From Oscillospiraceae bacterium (lineage in GTDB: Bacteria > Bacillota > Clostridia > Oscillospirales > Ruminococcaceae), in the NCBI GenBank assembly GCA_016296505.1, contig JAEDJD010000002.1, positions 1-64,000 on the forward strand: DNA of 64,000 bases, in the 5' to 3' direction. The translations under genes were made by a program, and so were the position numbers. Numbering within the stretch: the stretch's first letter is position 1; each line of letters starts with the position of its first letter. The notes under the pieces were generated by a model. The model searched no databases and was not told where the DNA came from. It saw nothing but the letters and a program-made list of their open reading frames with translations. Positions 53,159 to 62,246 of this stretch are shown piece by piece.

Positions 53159-53251
53159 CTCCTGCTATCTCAATTCTATCCTGCATTTTCTCCTGCCGTT
53201 AATCAAATGTCTAAAATTATAAAAAATATATCATAATTACTTCAAGTTCTA

Positions 53252-53280
53252 TTGACTTTTCATGAATCATGTTGTATAAT
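53252..53280 (+). promoter_or_regulatory. Promoter of the DivIVA-like/hydrogenase-like operon
   Basis: TTGACT (53252-53257), 17-base spacer, TATAAT (53275-53280); leader of about 110 bases. Confidence 0.8.
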
Positions 53281-53394
53281 AGATGTATGTATTTGTAACC
53301 GTTCAAGCTCATGCGACTTCATACGTATCATATTATATATCGTACATCTCGCGTCACGTTTTTTCTATAATACGAAATCAGGAGGAAAAAGGGA

Positions 53395-54492
53395 ATGTCT
53401 GAATCTACATTTATGAAAACAGTCCTGTTCGGCGGATATGACCGCGCCGACGTCGAGCAAACATTTGAACGACTCCGCGGCGAATTGTTTCGTCTGCAAA
53501 ACGAGTTGTCCGATCACCATAAGCTGATCTCTTATTTGCAGCAGGGCGGCAGCGAAACTGCTTCCCTGAAACAGATTATCGAGGAACAGCGAACAAAACT
53601 GTCTATGGTTCAGACAGAGCAGGCGCTGTATTATGAAAAACTGCGCGCATCTGAAAGACAAAATACCGAAAAAGATCAGGAAATCGAAAAGCTGAAAGCT
53701 AGAATTTCCTCTTTGCAGGATAAACTCCGTGAAAAAGATATGAAGCTCTCTGCTTTTGAAGCAGATGAGGATAATAAGCGTGCGCGCGCCGCAATCGCTG
53801 AAATCGAGGGAAAAGCGCATAGTATTCTTCACGGCGCACATAAGGAAGCAGATCAGCTGAAAGAAAATAGCCGCAAACTCGCCGAAAATCTGATCGCAGA
53901 CGCCAATAATACAGCCAAAAGAATTGTCTATGAAGCAGAAACTCGCTGCGCTCAGATTTCTGCCGCAACACAAAATCAAAGTTCGGAATTTGAGGTCGCT
54001 TCCGGTAATCTGCGCGCATCTCTGCTCGCTGACGTCGAACGTCTTTCGGCGCAGATGCAGGCAATCCAGAATCACTTTGAACAATTCCAAAAAGAAAGTT
54101 CAAAGTCTATCGGCAATGCCGTTCAGCTTCTGAGCAGTACCGATCAGATTCTGAAAATCGGCGGTACGCCTGTTTTCCAAGCGCCCAATACGGTACAGAC
54201 AAAACTGCCTGAGCCGCCTGCATATACGGTTGTCTCTCATTCATATGATACAGCCGGTGAGTCAACGCAAGTACAGGGGCAAATCGTTCAGCCTCAAGCG
54301 CATGAGCAAGCAAATTCAGAACTCGATCGCCTGCAGCAAATGGCAAATGCCATCGCTGGTATCGCATCCGAAACGCCATCTGTTCAGGCGGCTGCTCCAA
54401 CTGAATCGAATTCGGCAGCCGCAAAAAGTTCAGTTCTCGATCTCGCCGCGCTTGCCGCACAAGCCGATGCAATTGCAAACAGTAACGTATAA
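53395..54492 (+). CDS. DivIVA-like coiled-coil protein
   Basis: 365 residues. The first about 40 (TFMKTVLFGGYDRADVEQTFERLRGEL) resemble the DivIVA membrane-curvature domain with the G-Y-D-x-x-x-V-x-x-x-F pattern. A long coiled coil follows (about 40-245), then a Pro/Gln/Ala-rich disordered tail. DivIVA relatives mark poles or septa and recruit other proteins. GGAGGA lies before the ATG. It precedes the hydrogenase-like gene by 40 bases on one transcript. The link to DivIVA is by pattern only; it may be a generic coiled-coil scaffold. Confidence 0.65.
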   Translation: MSESTFMKTVLFGGYDRADVEQTFERLRGELFRLQNELSDHHKLISYLQQGGSETASLKQIIEEQRTKLSMVQTEQALYYEKLRASERQNTEKDQEIEKLKARISSLQDKLREKDMKLSAFEADEDNKRARAAIAEIEGKAHSILHGAHKEADQLKENSRKLAENLIADANNTAKRIVYEAETRCAQISAATQNQSSEFEVASGNLRASLLADVERLSAQMQAIQNHFEQFQKESSKSIGNAVQLLSSTDQILKIGGTPVFQAPNTVQTKLPEPPAYTVVSHSYDTAGESTQVQGQIVQPQAHEQANSELDRLQQMANAIAGIASETPSVQAAAPTESNSAAAKSSVLDLAALAAQADAIANSNV

Positions 54493-54532
54493 CATTATAT
54501 TTTAATTAAATGAAATAAGGAGTTTAGAAAAG

Positions 54533-56200
54533 ATGAATGAAATCATTATCGTAAAGCCTGAGAAATGCATCGGCTGCAATGCCTGTATCCGTTGCTGTCC
54601 TGCTCCCGAAGCCAATATTACCCTGAAAATTTCTGAGGATAAATGTATTACACGCGTCGATCCAGAACGCTGTATCGGATGCGGCGAGTGTATTCGCGCT
54701 TGCAAACATGACGCCAGAGACTATATCGACGATACCGAGGACGCGATGAATGCGATCCATCGCGAGGAAAAGCTGATTGTCATGGTTACGCCGGAGATCA
54801 AGTCCGCCTACCCTACAAAATGGAAGGGGATCCTTGACTGGTTCCGCAGTAAGGGCTGCAGCGTCTATGACACATCGTTCGGCGCCGATATCTGTACTTG
54901 GGCGCATTTGCGGGCGATTGAAAACGGTCAGCTCTCAAACTTTATTACCCAACCCTGCTCTGCGATTGTCAAATATATCGAACTGTATCAGCCGAAACTG
55001 TTGACCAGTCTTTCGCCCATCCACTCCCCTGTTTCATGCAGCGTGATCTATGCCAAGGAGTACCAGCGGCGCGATAATCCCATTGCTGTGCTGTCTGCTT
55101 GTATCGCGAAAAAAGCTGAATTTGCGGAAACCGGTCTCGTCGATTTTAGTATCACGTTCCGCCGTCTGATGGAGTATTTCGATCGAAATGATATTCGTAT
55201 TGCTTCTAATCCGATCGAAGATTATACATATAGATTTGATGATATTCAGGGAGAACTCGGTTCAATCTATTGCCGTCCGGGCGGAATGCGCGATAATTTA
55301 CTTGAGCATTCTCCGGATCTTAGCATCTGCGTTTCTGACGGCGTTCAAAAGGTTTATCGCGAGCTGGATATGTTCACTAGAATGCCGGAGCAGAAACAAC
55401 CGAAGATCTTTGATGTTCTTTCCTGCGAATATGGCTGCAATAACGGTCCGGCAAGCAATTCGGATCAAAGCTGCTTTGAAATGTTGCGCTCCATGCGCGA
55501 CATTGAGGTGGAGGCGCGTGCGCGCCGTAAAACCACTGGCGGCGTATTCCGAAACAGTGAGGATAAACTTTTCCGCCGGTTCGATGAAGAACTGAAGGTC
55601 AGCGACTTCCTGCGCAGCTATAAGCCAACAAAGCCTAGTATTGTCCCCAGCAACGCACAGCTTGAACCCATCTTTGCGTCACTTGATATGACAACGGATA
55701 AGGAACGCTGTATTGATTGTTCTGCCTGCGGTTATCAATCCTGCCGCGAAATGGCAACCGCTATTTTCCGCGGACTGAATACGCCCGATAACTGCATTTA
55801 TCATACGAAAAATGCAATGTCAGCTACGAATGTCGGAACCGATGTCAATTACCAGCAGCTTTCCACAGAACTCAAATCTGCTGTCGTCGAGATTCAAAAC
55901 GATGTTGCTGCAATCAGTCAATCTGCAAATTCTACACAGGGTCGCGTCGGTATGGTCGGCGAGCTGCTTCGCAATATTATTACATTCTGCAACAATAATC
56001 CAGTCATGAATGAGAGCAGCGTCAAACAACTGACAAGTATCCTAGAAACAACAACGTCTGCGCTCGGCGCATTCAATCAGAACATATTGGATACCCAGAA
56101 CGCTACTCAGAAAATTTCTGAGATTATTCAAAAACTCAATGGTATGGTGTCTGCGACATCCACCGAAACAACAGAGGAAAACGCCTCGGAAACGACTTAA
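54533..56200 (+). CDS. Sensory-type [FeFe]-hydrogenase-like iron-sulfur protein
   Basis: 555 residues. Two 4Fe-4S motifs at the N-terminus (CIGCNACIRCCP, CIGCGECIRACK) lead into a hydrogenase large-subunit domain whose three cysteine motifs are ITQPC142SAIVKYIE, LSACIAKKAEF and CEYGCNNGPA. These vary from the catalytic TSCCPxW, MPCxxKxxE and ExMACxxGC and fit the putative sensory (group C/D) enzymes. A further iron-sulfur motif (CIDCSACGYQSCREMA) lies at about 390-425, then a helical C-terminus like a chemoreceptor or sensor stalk. No PAS domain and no catalytic accessory genes are present. Likely a hydrogen or redox sensor rather than a metabolic hydrogenase. AAGGAG precedes the ATG. Confidence 0.85.
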   Translation: MNEIIIVKPEKCIGCNACIRCCPAPEANITLKISEDKCITRVDPERCIGCGECIRACKHDARDYIDDTEDAMNAIHREEKLIVMVTPEIKSAYPTKWKGILDWFRSKGCSVYDTSFGADICTWAHLRAIENGQLSNFITQPCSAIVKYIELYQPKLLTSLSPIHSPVSCSVIYAKEYQRRDNPIAVLSACIAKKAEFAETGLVDFSITFRRLMEYFDRNDIRIASNPIEDYTYRFDDIQGELGSIYCRPGGMRDNLLEHSPDLSICVSDGVQKVYRELDMFTRMPEQKQPKIFDVLSCEYGCNNGPASNSDQSCFEMLRSMRDIEVEARARRKTTGGVFRNSEDKLFRRFDEELKVSDFLRSYKPTKPSIVPSNAQLEPIFASLDMTTDKERCIDCSACGYQSCREMATAIFRGLNTPDNCIYHTKNAMSATNVGTDVNYQQLSTELKSAVVEIQNDVAAISQSANSTQGRVGMVGELLRNIITFCNNNPVMNESSVKQLTSILETTTSALGAFNQNILDTQNATQKISEIIQKLNGMVSATSTETTEENASETT

Positions 56201-56269
56201 TTGATAATGAAAGCACGAAATCAATGCAAATGCAATGATTTCGCGGCTGTTTGATTATTTGGCGCAATG

Positions 56270-57061
56270 CTATTTACAGAAATTTCGATACTCCGAGGGC
56301 GTCATGCCGGTTTGTTCCTTGAACTGCCGCATCAGATGAAATTCACTGTGATATCCGCATTGTTCTGCAATCTTGCGAAGCGGCAGCGACGAGGTGGAAA
56401 GCAGGCTTTTCGCTCGATTGACGCGCGATTCTGCCAAATCTGAAGTGATATTTACCCCGAACATCGTTTTATAACTATGTTGCAATGAGGAAACGCTCAT
56501 TGCATAAGCCTCCGCAAGCTCCTGAACGGTTCCGATCATCTCCGGTGTATGCTGAATTTGCCAGCGCATCGCAACAAGACGATCATATTTTGCACTCGCT
56601 TTCATCGCGGTCGTTTGCGGCTTCGCATGAACGTCACGGCTGAGGTGAAACAGCATCATCTGCAAATACAGCAGCGTAATGTCATAATGATAATCCTTGG
56701 AATTGTAAAATTCATAGGTCATGGCACGGATAATCTCTGAACACTCCGCGGCGCCCCCGATCGGAAACGGTCGGTTCAGTGGTATACCCAATTCCCGAAA
56801 TAACTTGCGGTCAGCCGGATCTACCGTGAAATGAAACCAGTCATCCATGTAATAATCATTGCAGGCGCGGTAAAACTGCGGCGTTCCATCCGTATAAATC
56901 AGTACGGAGTTCTTCGGTACGCGCCGCATCTCCTTTCCGATCCGCACCTCGCATTCCGCATGAAACAACAAAAATAACCAGCTTGGACTGATGCCGTCCG
57001 GTCGGTCTATGACAAAATCTTTATCATGTGAATGATGATAACCAATACTGTAGATATCCAT
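56270..57061 (-). CDS. AraC-family transcriptional regulator
   Basis: 263 residues. The N-terminal about 150 form a cupin-like AraC sensor (PSWLFLLFHAECEVRIGKEMRRVPKNSVLIYTDGTPQFYRAC). The C-terminal 100 hold the double helix-turn-helix: VQELAEAYAMSVSSLQHSYKTMFG and PLRKIAEQCGYHSEFHLMRQFKEQTGMTPSEYR. GGAGGTG precedes the ATG. It is divergent from the GH5-dockerin gene with 172 bases between starts, so it may respond to a plant-polysaccharide sugar and control that gene; this is inference from position. Confidence 0.92.
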   Translation of the reverse strand: MDIYSIGYHHSHDKDFVIDRPDGISPSWLFLLFHAECEVRIGKEMRRVPKNSVLIYTDGTPQFYRACNDYYMDDWFHFTVDPADRKLFRELGIPLNRPFPIGGAAECSEIIRAMTYEFYNSKDYHYDITLLYLQMMLFHLSRDVHAKPQTTAMKASAKYDRLVAMRWQIQHTPEMIGTVQELAEAYAMSVSSLQHSYKTMFGVNITSDLAESRVNRAKSLLSTSSLPLRKIAEQCGYHSEFHLMRQFKEQTGMTPSEYRNFCK

Positions 57062-57233
57062 GGCTGCACCTCCGCAAATGATTCTATTGATAGTGTAACA
57101 TATTTTAGCAGATAATGAAATACTGTTCTAATAATTTGCGTAAAATGCGCGTGAATTTTGCAGAATATGTTATTTTCATATCTGCTTTTTTGTGCTATAA
57201 TGATTATATTCCACACATTAAGGGGGGGTTTAA

Positions 57234-58580
57234 ATGTTACGTATCAAGATTTGTACAGTGATAACTTCTGTTGTACTGATGTTTTCTGCATTGACTGTAT
57301 ACAATTGCGCAGCTGCGGAATCAGTCGGCAAAATGCGAAATATCTCAACATTGGAATTGGTACAGGATATGGGAATCGGTATCAATCTTGGAAACACCAT
57401 GGAGGCCTGCGGCGACTGGATCAACGGGAATACCATTGCTGATTACGAAAAAGCTTGGGGAAGTCCGCTCGTATCCAAAGAAATGATCGAGGGTATTGCA
57501 AAAGAAGGCTTCGGCGTCCTGCGTATTCCGGTTGCATGGTCAAATATGATGGTTCAGGACGGTACCTATACCATCCATCCGGAACTCGATCAGCGTATCC
57601 ACCAGATCGTTGATTGGACCATTGACAGCGGAATGTATGCGATTGTCAATATTCACTGGGATATGGGCTGGTTGAACAATTTTCCCGAAAATGAAGAGGA
57701 AAGCATGAAGCGTTTTCGTACCATGTGGACTCAGATCGCGAAAAGTTTTCAGGATTACGGCGATTATCTGATGTTTGAGTGCCAGAATGAGGAGCTGGGC
57801 TGGGAAACAGTCTGGAATCCATGGGGCGGAACCGAAGGAAAAGCGGAATCCTATGCGCTCTGCAATAAAATCAATCAGGCGTTTGTCGATGTGGTACGCG
57901 CATCCGGCGGCAATAACCCCGAACGGCATCTCCTGATTTCCGGCTATAACACCGGTATTGACCGCACCTGCGACCCCTATTTCAAGATGCCGAATGATCC
58001 CGCAAATCGTATGGCGATTTCCGTTCATTATTACTCGCCTGCCGGATTTGCAATTCTGGAGGAGGACGCCGACTGGGGAAAGGCAATCCCGACATGGGGT
58101 ACCGATCAGGATTACGCTTCTCTCCGCAATGAAATGGACATGATGAAAACCAATTTCACCGACAAAGGCATTCCGGTTATCATCGGCGAATACGGTTGTC
58201 CGACAAAAAACAAAGAGCCTGAATCTGTCCGGCGCTTTCTGACTTCCGTTTGTGAAGAAGCTTATACCAGAGGTCATTGCCCCGTACTTTGGTCAACTCC
58301 GGGCGGTCATTATGATCGTGAAGCATTTCAGCTTGTGGACAGAGAATTGCAGAAAAATCTGTTTGCAATCGGCGGCAAGGAATTCCAGCCTGATCATCCG
58401 GAAATTCCGGTTCAGGGCGATCTCAACGGCGACAAGATTGTTACAATTGCAGACGCTGTTCTGCTGACTAAGTACCTCATTACCAGTGAAGCAACCATTC
58501 CCTCAACTGCCGATCTTGATGAAAATGCTTGTATCAATTCCGTTGACCTCACCATTTTGAAACAGCTCATTTTAAAATGA
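57234..58580 (+). CDS. Secreted GH5 endoglucanase-type glycosidase with dockerin
   Basis: 448 residues. Signal peptide (about 1-27, ending CAAAE). GH5 catalytic domain about 40-380 with GINLGNTMEACGDW, RIPVAWSNM, the acid/base Asn185-Glu186 in FECQNEEL, the nucleophile Glu319 in VIIGEYGCP, and HYYSPAGF; the ligand-binding Trp lies near VLWSTPGGHYDRE. The pattern fits the GH5 subfamily that includes endoglucanases and xyloglucanases. The last about 55 residues form a dockerin (DLNGDKIVTIADAVLL, DLDENACINSVDLTIL), the second repeat having a weaker calcium loop. It should attach to a scaffoldin. AGGGGGGG precedes the ATG. Confidence 0.92.
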   Translation: MLRIKICTVITSVVLMFSALTVYNCAAAESVGKMRNISTLELVQDMGIGINLGNTMEACGDWINGNTIADYEKAWGSPLVSKEMIEGIAKEGFGVLRIPVAWSNMMVQDGTYTIHPELDQRIHQIVDWTIDSGMYAIVNIHWDMGWLNNFPENEEESMKRFRTMWTQIAKSFQDYGDYLMFECQNEELGWETVWNPWGGTEGKAESYALCNKINQAFVDVVRASGGNNPERHLLISGYNTGIDRTCDPYFKMPNDPANRMAISVHYYSPAGFAILEEDADWGKAIPTWGTDQDYASLRNEMDMMKTNFTDKGIPVIIGEYGCPTKNKEPESVRRFLTSVCEEAYTRGHCPVLWSTPGGHYDREAFQLVDRELQKNLFAIGGKEFQPDHPEIPVQGDLNGDKIVTIADAVLLTKYLITSEATIPSTADLDENACINSVDLTILKQLILK

Positions 58581-58613
58581 TGAATACTATATAATATAGC
58601 CTGCCTATCACGC

Positions 58614-58648
58614 AAAAGCTGCGATCGGATTTCGACCGCAGCTTTTTT
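58614..58648 (+). terminator. Terminator between GH5 and nrnA genes
   Basis: Stem AAAGCTGCGATCG / CGACCGCAGCTTT with one mismatch and a 5-base loop, followed by TTTTTT. A-rich on the other side, so it may also serve the convergent gene. Confidence 0.8.
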
Positions 58649-58654
58649 GTATCC

Positions 58655-59599
58655 TCATTCATTTGCAGTTAAATACTCCGCACAGACCTGCTCCACGCGC
58701 ACACGAGCCTGCTCCGGCGATTCATCCAGCTCGCACCCTGCTGCATGAAGATGTCCGCCTCCGCCGAATCGCTGGCAGATTTCATGTGCGCTGATTGTCC
58801 TTTTGGTATGCACCGAGCACCGCGTTCTGCCGTCCGGAAGTTCACGCAGCGTCACACCAATCTGCATCTCCGCAAATTGCTCAATATAAGCATTGATGCC
58901 CTCCAAATCGGAATCCGCAACCCCGGCTGCATCCAAATCCCTGCGCATAATGATACCCGTGATCAGCCGTCCGCCGCAGGTCATGTGCAGACTGTTCCGC
59001 AGCGCGTCCTCAATCTGCATTCTACCTCTTGTTTTATACATCATATGCCGCTTGCCGATTTCAGCAATATCTGCGCCGCATTCCGCAAGCGCTGCGGCTG
59101 TCCGAAAGCTCTGCGCACTCGTAGCCGATGTGCGGAAACAGAGCGTATCCGTCACAAGCGCTGTATAAAGCAAATCCGCAATCTGCTTCGTAATCGGAAT
59201 CTGCATTTCCACCAGAAGCTTATAAATAATCTCGCTGCACGCACCGCAATCCGGTTCGACATACCTATCATCTGCTTCGATCGAGTTGTCATTATGATGG
59301 TCAATACAGTACGTGAAATGCTGATTCTCATATATGCCGGTACGGTTGGGAGAGGATGTATCCAGCGAAAGCCATACCGGATTTTCCAGTTGATCCGGCA
59401 CAAATGCGTCGGTCAGTCTGCGAAACGCTTTCGGAACCGGATCGCGACCTGTTACCGCTGTACGGACACCAATGGATTGCAGCGCAGTCGCAAGCGCATA
59501 TGCGGAGCCGATACAGTCGCCGTCCGGACGGATATGATATACAATACATATCTCCTTTTCATTCAGCAAATGCTGTGCCATTGCCTTGAATGGTGTCAT
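58655..59599 (-). CDS. nrnA: DHH/DHHA1 phosphoesterase (NrnA-type nano-RNase/pAp phosphatase)
   Basis: 314 residues. The DHH domain shows HIRPDGDCIGSAYALATAL, LSLDTSSPNRTG-type segment and YCIDHHNDN (metal ligands). The DHHA1 domain ends with RFGGGGHLHAAGCEL, the substrate-binding glycine loop. Family members degrade 2-5 nt RNA, 3'-phosphoadenosine 5'-phosphate and linear dinucleotides. GGAGAA lies before the ATG. It follows the acyl-CoA synthetase gene by about 100 bases containing a hairpin. Confidence 0.93.
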   Translation of the reverse strand: MTPFKAMAQHLLNEKEICIVYHIRPDGDCIGSAYALATALQSIGVRTAVTGRDPVPKAFRRLTDAFVPDQLENPVWLSLDTSSPNRTGIYENQHFTYCIDHHNDNSIEADDRYVEPDCGACSEIIYKLLVEMQIPITKQIADLLYTALVTDTLCFRTSATSAQSFRTAAALAECGADIAEIGKRHMMYKTRGRMQIEDALRNSLHMTCGGRLITGIIMRRDLDAAGVADSDLEGINAYIEQFAEMQIGVTLRELPDGRTRCSVHTKRTISAHEICQRFGGGGHLHAAGCELDESPEQARVRVEQVCAEYLTANE

Positions 59600-59637
59600 A
59601 CAGATTCTCCTTTCCGATCAGTGCGGATAAAGCAATC

Positions 59638-59686
59638 CTCTCGGAACATCACACGGCTTTCCATTGCGTGTGTCTGCTCCAAGAGG
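59638..59686. repeat. Compound hairpin between acyl-CoA synthetase and nrnA genes
   Basis: CCTCTCGGA pairs with TCCAAGAGG (one mismatch) and, inside, CACACG pairs with CGTGTG around an 11-base loop. There is no T-run, so this may be an RNA structure (attenuator or stabiliser) rather than a plain terminator. Confidence 0.5.
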
Positions 59687-59698
59687 CGCTTCTCTTAC

Positions 59699-61375
59699 TT
59701 ATTTACTGGTATTTTCTTCATCATTGTGACGAATCTCAGCGCGCTTGATTTTTCCGCCGAGCGTTTTCGGCAGTTCATCGACATACTCAATGACGCGCGG
59801 ATACTTATATGGCGCGGTCTCGCGCTTGACATGATTCTGAAGCTCTTTCGTCAGCTCCGGAGAGGGCGTATAGCCCTTTGCTAGCACGACGGTTGCTTTC
59901 ACAACCTGTCCGCGGATCGGGTCCGGTGCTCCGGTAATCGCAGATTCTACAACCGCCGGATGCGTCAGCAATGCGCTTTCCACCTCAAACGGTCCAATAC
60001 GATAGCCGGAACACTTAATCACATCGTCGTTTCTGCCGACAAACCAATAATATCCACGGGAATCCCGCCATGCAACATCGCCTGTATCATAGTTTTCACC
60101 GCCCAGAACAGCCTCTGTCAGTTCCGGATTCTTATAGTATGCAGAAAACAATCCTGTCGGATGATATTTGTCAATGCCGCAGACCATGATACTGCCTTCC
60201 TCGCCGTCGTCCGCTTCCGTACCGTCCGCGCGGAGCAGCCTGATATTATAAAGCGGAGAAGGTTTGCCTGTTGAACCCGGCTTCGGGTCAATCCAAGGGA
60301 AATTCGCAAGCAGAACAGTTCCCTCCGTCTGACCAAAGCCCTCGCGCATTTTCTTGCCCGTCAGCTCATAGATCCGGTTAAACACCTCCGGATTCAACGG
60401 CTCGCCTGCATTGCAGAAATTCTGAATCGAGGAGAGATCATACTGCGACATATCCTCCTGCAGCATAAAACGGTACATCGTCGGCGGCGCGCAGAATGTC
60501 GTCAGCTTATACTTGCTGATGACTTCCAGAATATCCTTTGCATTGAATCTGCCTGTAAAATCATAGACAAACTGAATTGCGCCGCAGATCCACTGTCCAT
60601 AGATTTTACCCCAGCCGAATTTTGCCCAACCGGAATCCGAAATCGACATATGCAGCTTATTCTCCTGCACCTGATGCCAGTATTTCGCAGTCACGATATG
60701 GCCAAGCGGATGCGCAAAATTATGGCACACCATTTTCGGCATACCGGTCGAACCGGATGTAAAATAAATCAGCATGGTATCCGTTGCTTTTGTTGCATCC
60801 TCGCCGGTTGGACGCTCAAAAGTTTCCGGATACTTTGCGATTTCATCCAGAAAATAATCCCAGCCCTCTCGCGGCGCCGCAACGGCAATTTTCTTACGGA
60901 GGGATTTGATCTCCGGTGCCGCAGCGTCCACCTGACCGCGGATGTATTCGTCGTCGCACGCAATGATAGCAGAGATTTCAGCCGTATTGCCACGATACGC
61001 AATATCATGCGCTGTAAATAGCAGATTGCCCGGAATCAGAATGACGCCAAGCTTATGCAGCGCCGTTGCAATCACCCAGTATTCCCACCGACGCCGCAGG
61101 ATCAATAACACAACATCGCCCTTTTTCAAGCCCAGACTCTTGAAATAATGGCAGGTCTGATTCGAGCGCTTTGCAATATCCGAAAAGGTAAAAATTTGTT
61201 CTTCTTTTTCTTGACTGAGCCAGAGCATCGCTATTTTCTCCGGCTCCTGCTTTGCCCACTCGTCAACGATATCCCAGCCGAAATTAAAATCTTCCGGCAC
61301 ATTCACGCGATAATTCTCTTTGAAATCTTCATAAGAATCGAAGTCGATACGGGGCAGATAGCGATCTAACAGCAT
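59699..61375 (-). CDS. AMP-forming acyl-CoA synthetase
   Basis: 558-residue adenylate-forming enzyme that activates a carboxylic acid with ATP and joins it to CoA. Motifs: TMLIYFTSGSTGMPKMVCHN (ATP loop), GFGQTE (A5), YDTGDVAWRDSRGYYWFVGRNDDVIKCSGYRI (A7-A8 hinge) and the catalytic C-terminal Lys in PKTLGGKIKRAEI. It resembles acetyl/medium-chain acyl-CoA synthetases; chain length cannot be read. ATG 61375 follows AAGGAG. It lies 37 bases downstream of an XRE-cupin regulator gene, a pairing often seen in Clostridia. Confidence 0.92.
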   Translation of the reverse strand: MLLDRYLPRIDFDSYEDFKENYRVNVPEDFNFGWDIVDEWAKQEPEKIAMLWLSQEKEEQIFTFSDIAKRSNQTCHYFKSLGLKKGDVVLLILRRRWEYWVIATALHKLGVILIPGNLLFTAHDIAYRGNTAEISAIIACDDEYIRGQVDAAAPEIKSLRKKIAVAAPREGWDYFLDEIAKYPETFERPTGEDATKATDTMLIYFTSGSTGMPKMVCHNFAHPLGHIVTAKYWHQVQENKLHMSISDSGWAKFGWGKIYGQWICGAIQFVYDFTGRFNAKDILEVISKYKLTTFCAPPTMYRFMLQEDMSQYDLSSIQNFCNAGEPLNPEVFNRIYELTGKKMREGFGQTEGTVLLANFPWIDPKPGSTGKPSPLYNIRLLRADGTEADDGEEGSIMVCGIDKYHPTGLFSAYYKNPELTEAVLGGENYDTGDVAWRDSRGYYWFVGRNDDVIKCSGYRIGPFEVESALLTHPAVVESAITGAPDPIRGQVVKATVVLAKGYTPSPELTKELQNHVKRETAPYKYPRVIEYVDELPKTLGGKIKRAEIRHNDEENTSK

Positions 61376-61412
61376 GATTTTTTGTACTCCTTTATATATG
61401 CGGTGCTGCGGA

Positions 61413-61958
61413 TTATTCCGCAATCATCGTCAGAAATCTTGCTTTGGCGTCGCCGACACAACGCTGTCCATGCGGAAATGTCGGATTGAAATAAATGGAA
61501 TCGCCCTCGTTGAGAATAATCTCGCGATCCTCGAATACAACGGCGATCGTTCCCTTGAGAACCAGATTGAACTCCTGTCCGCTGTGTGTGACGAGCTTTG
61601 CCGGTTCATCGGATGGCTCCAGCGTAACAAGAAGCGGCTGCATGATTTTATCTGCATAGCGGAACGCAAGATCCTTGAAGCGGTAGCCCGGAAAACGGCT
61701 GATGCTTCTGCCCTGTCCACGGCGAACGATCTGAAATGTATCAATTCTGCTCGGCTCGCCGGTAATCAGCTCGTTGAAATCCACATCGAACTTGTTGGAA
61801 ATTTCATAAATGACGCTGATCGGAAAATCGCCGTTCTGCTCATAGCTCTCATACTGTGCAACATCGAGTCCCAACTCGGATGCAAGCTGTTCGACTGAAT
61901 AATCACATACTTCGCGCAGCTCGCGGATACGTGCCGCAATTTCATTGATCGGTTTCAT
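61413..61958 (-). CDS. XRE-family regulator with C-terminal cupin domain
   Basis: 181 residues. Helix-turn-helix about 1-65 (IAARIRELREVCDYSVEQLASELGLDVAQYESYEQ) followed by a cupin (about 95-175: KLVTHSGQEFNLVLKGTIAVVFEDREIILNEGDSIYFNPTFPHG). Proteins of this layout sense small molecules through the cupin. GGAGGT precedes the ATG. It is the first gene of a two-gene unit with the acyl-CoA synthetase and likely regulates it. Confidence 0.92.
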   Translation of the reverse strand: MKPINEIAARIRELREVCDYSVEQLASELGLDVAQYESYEQNGDFPISVIYEISNKFDVDFNELITGEPSRIDTFQIVRRGQGRSISRFPGYRFKDLAFRYADKIMQPLLVTLEPSDEPAKLVTHSGQEFNLVLKGTIAVVFEDREIILNEGDSIYFNPTFPHGQRCVGDAKARFLTMIAE

Positions 61959-62056
61959 TGCGTTACCTCCGTTGAAAAATATTTCTCAAAACAAACGCGG
62001 CGAGAAAAACAGATTTCCCCTGCGCGTACATCTTACTTTTATTCGCTACTAAAATA

Positions 62057-62086
62057 ATTATAGCACAATGAATTTGCGCTTGTCAA
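62057..62086 (-). promoter_or_regulatory. Promoter of the XRE-cupin/acyl-CoA synthetase operon
   Basis: Minus strand TTGACA (62086-62081), 18-base spacer ending TGC, TATAAT (62062-62057), about 100 bases before the ATG. Confidence 0.8.
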
Positions 62087-62246
62087 GAAACGACGCGGAT
62101 TCCGGCGTATTGCACAAAACACGCGAATCTGATTCCAACTGCTTCTGAATCAATCAGTATGCAATTTCCGCTCTGAGGATGTGCTTCTGCAATGTGCCGG
62201 ATTCCTGACGCAAATCCTGTATGAAACGATCTATGATCTGTCCGTT

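Noticed and set aside
53395..56200. Metabolic [FeFe]-hydrogenase operon
   Set aside because: H-cluster motifs deviate from catalytic ones, and no HydB/C-type electron-transfer or maturase genes are nearby.
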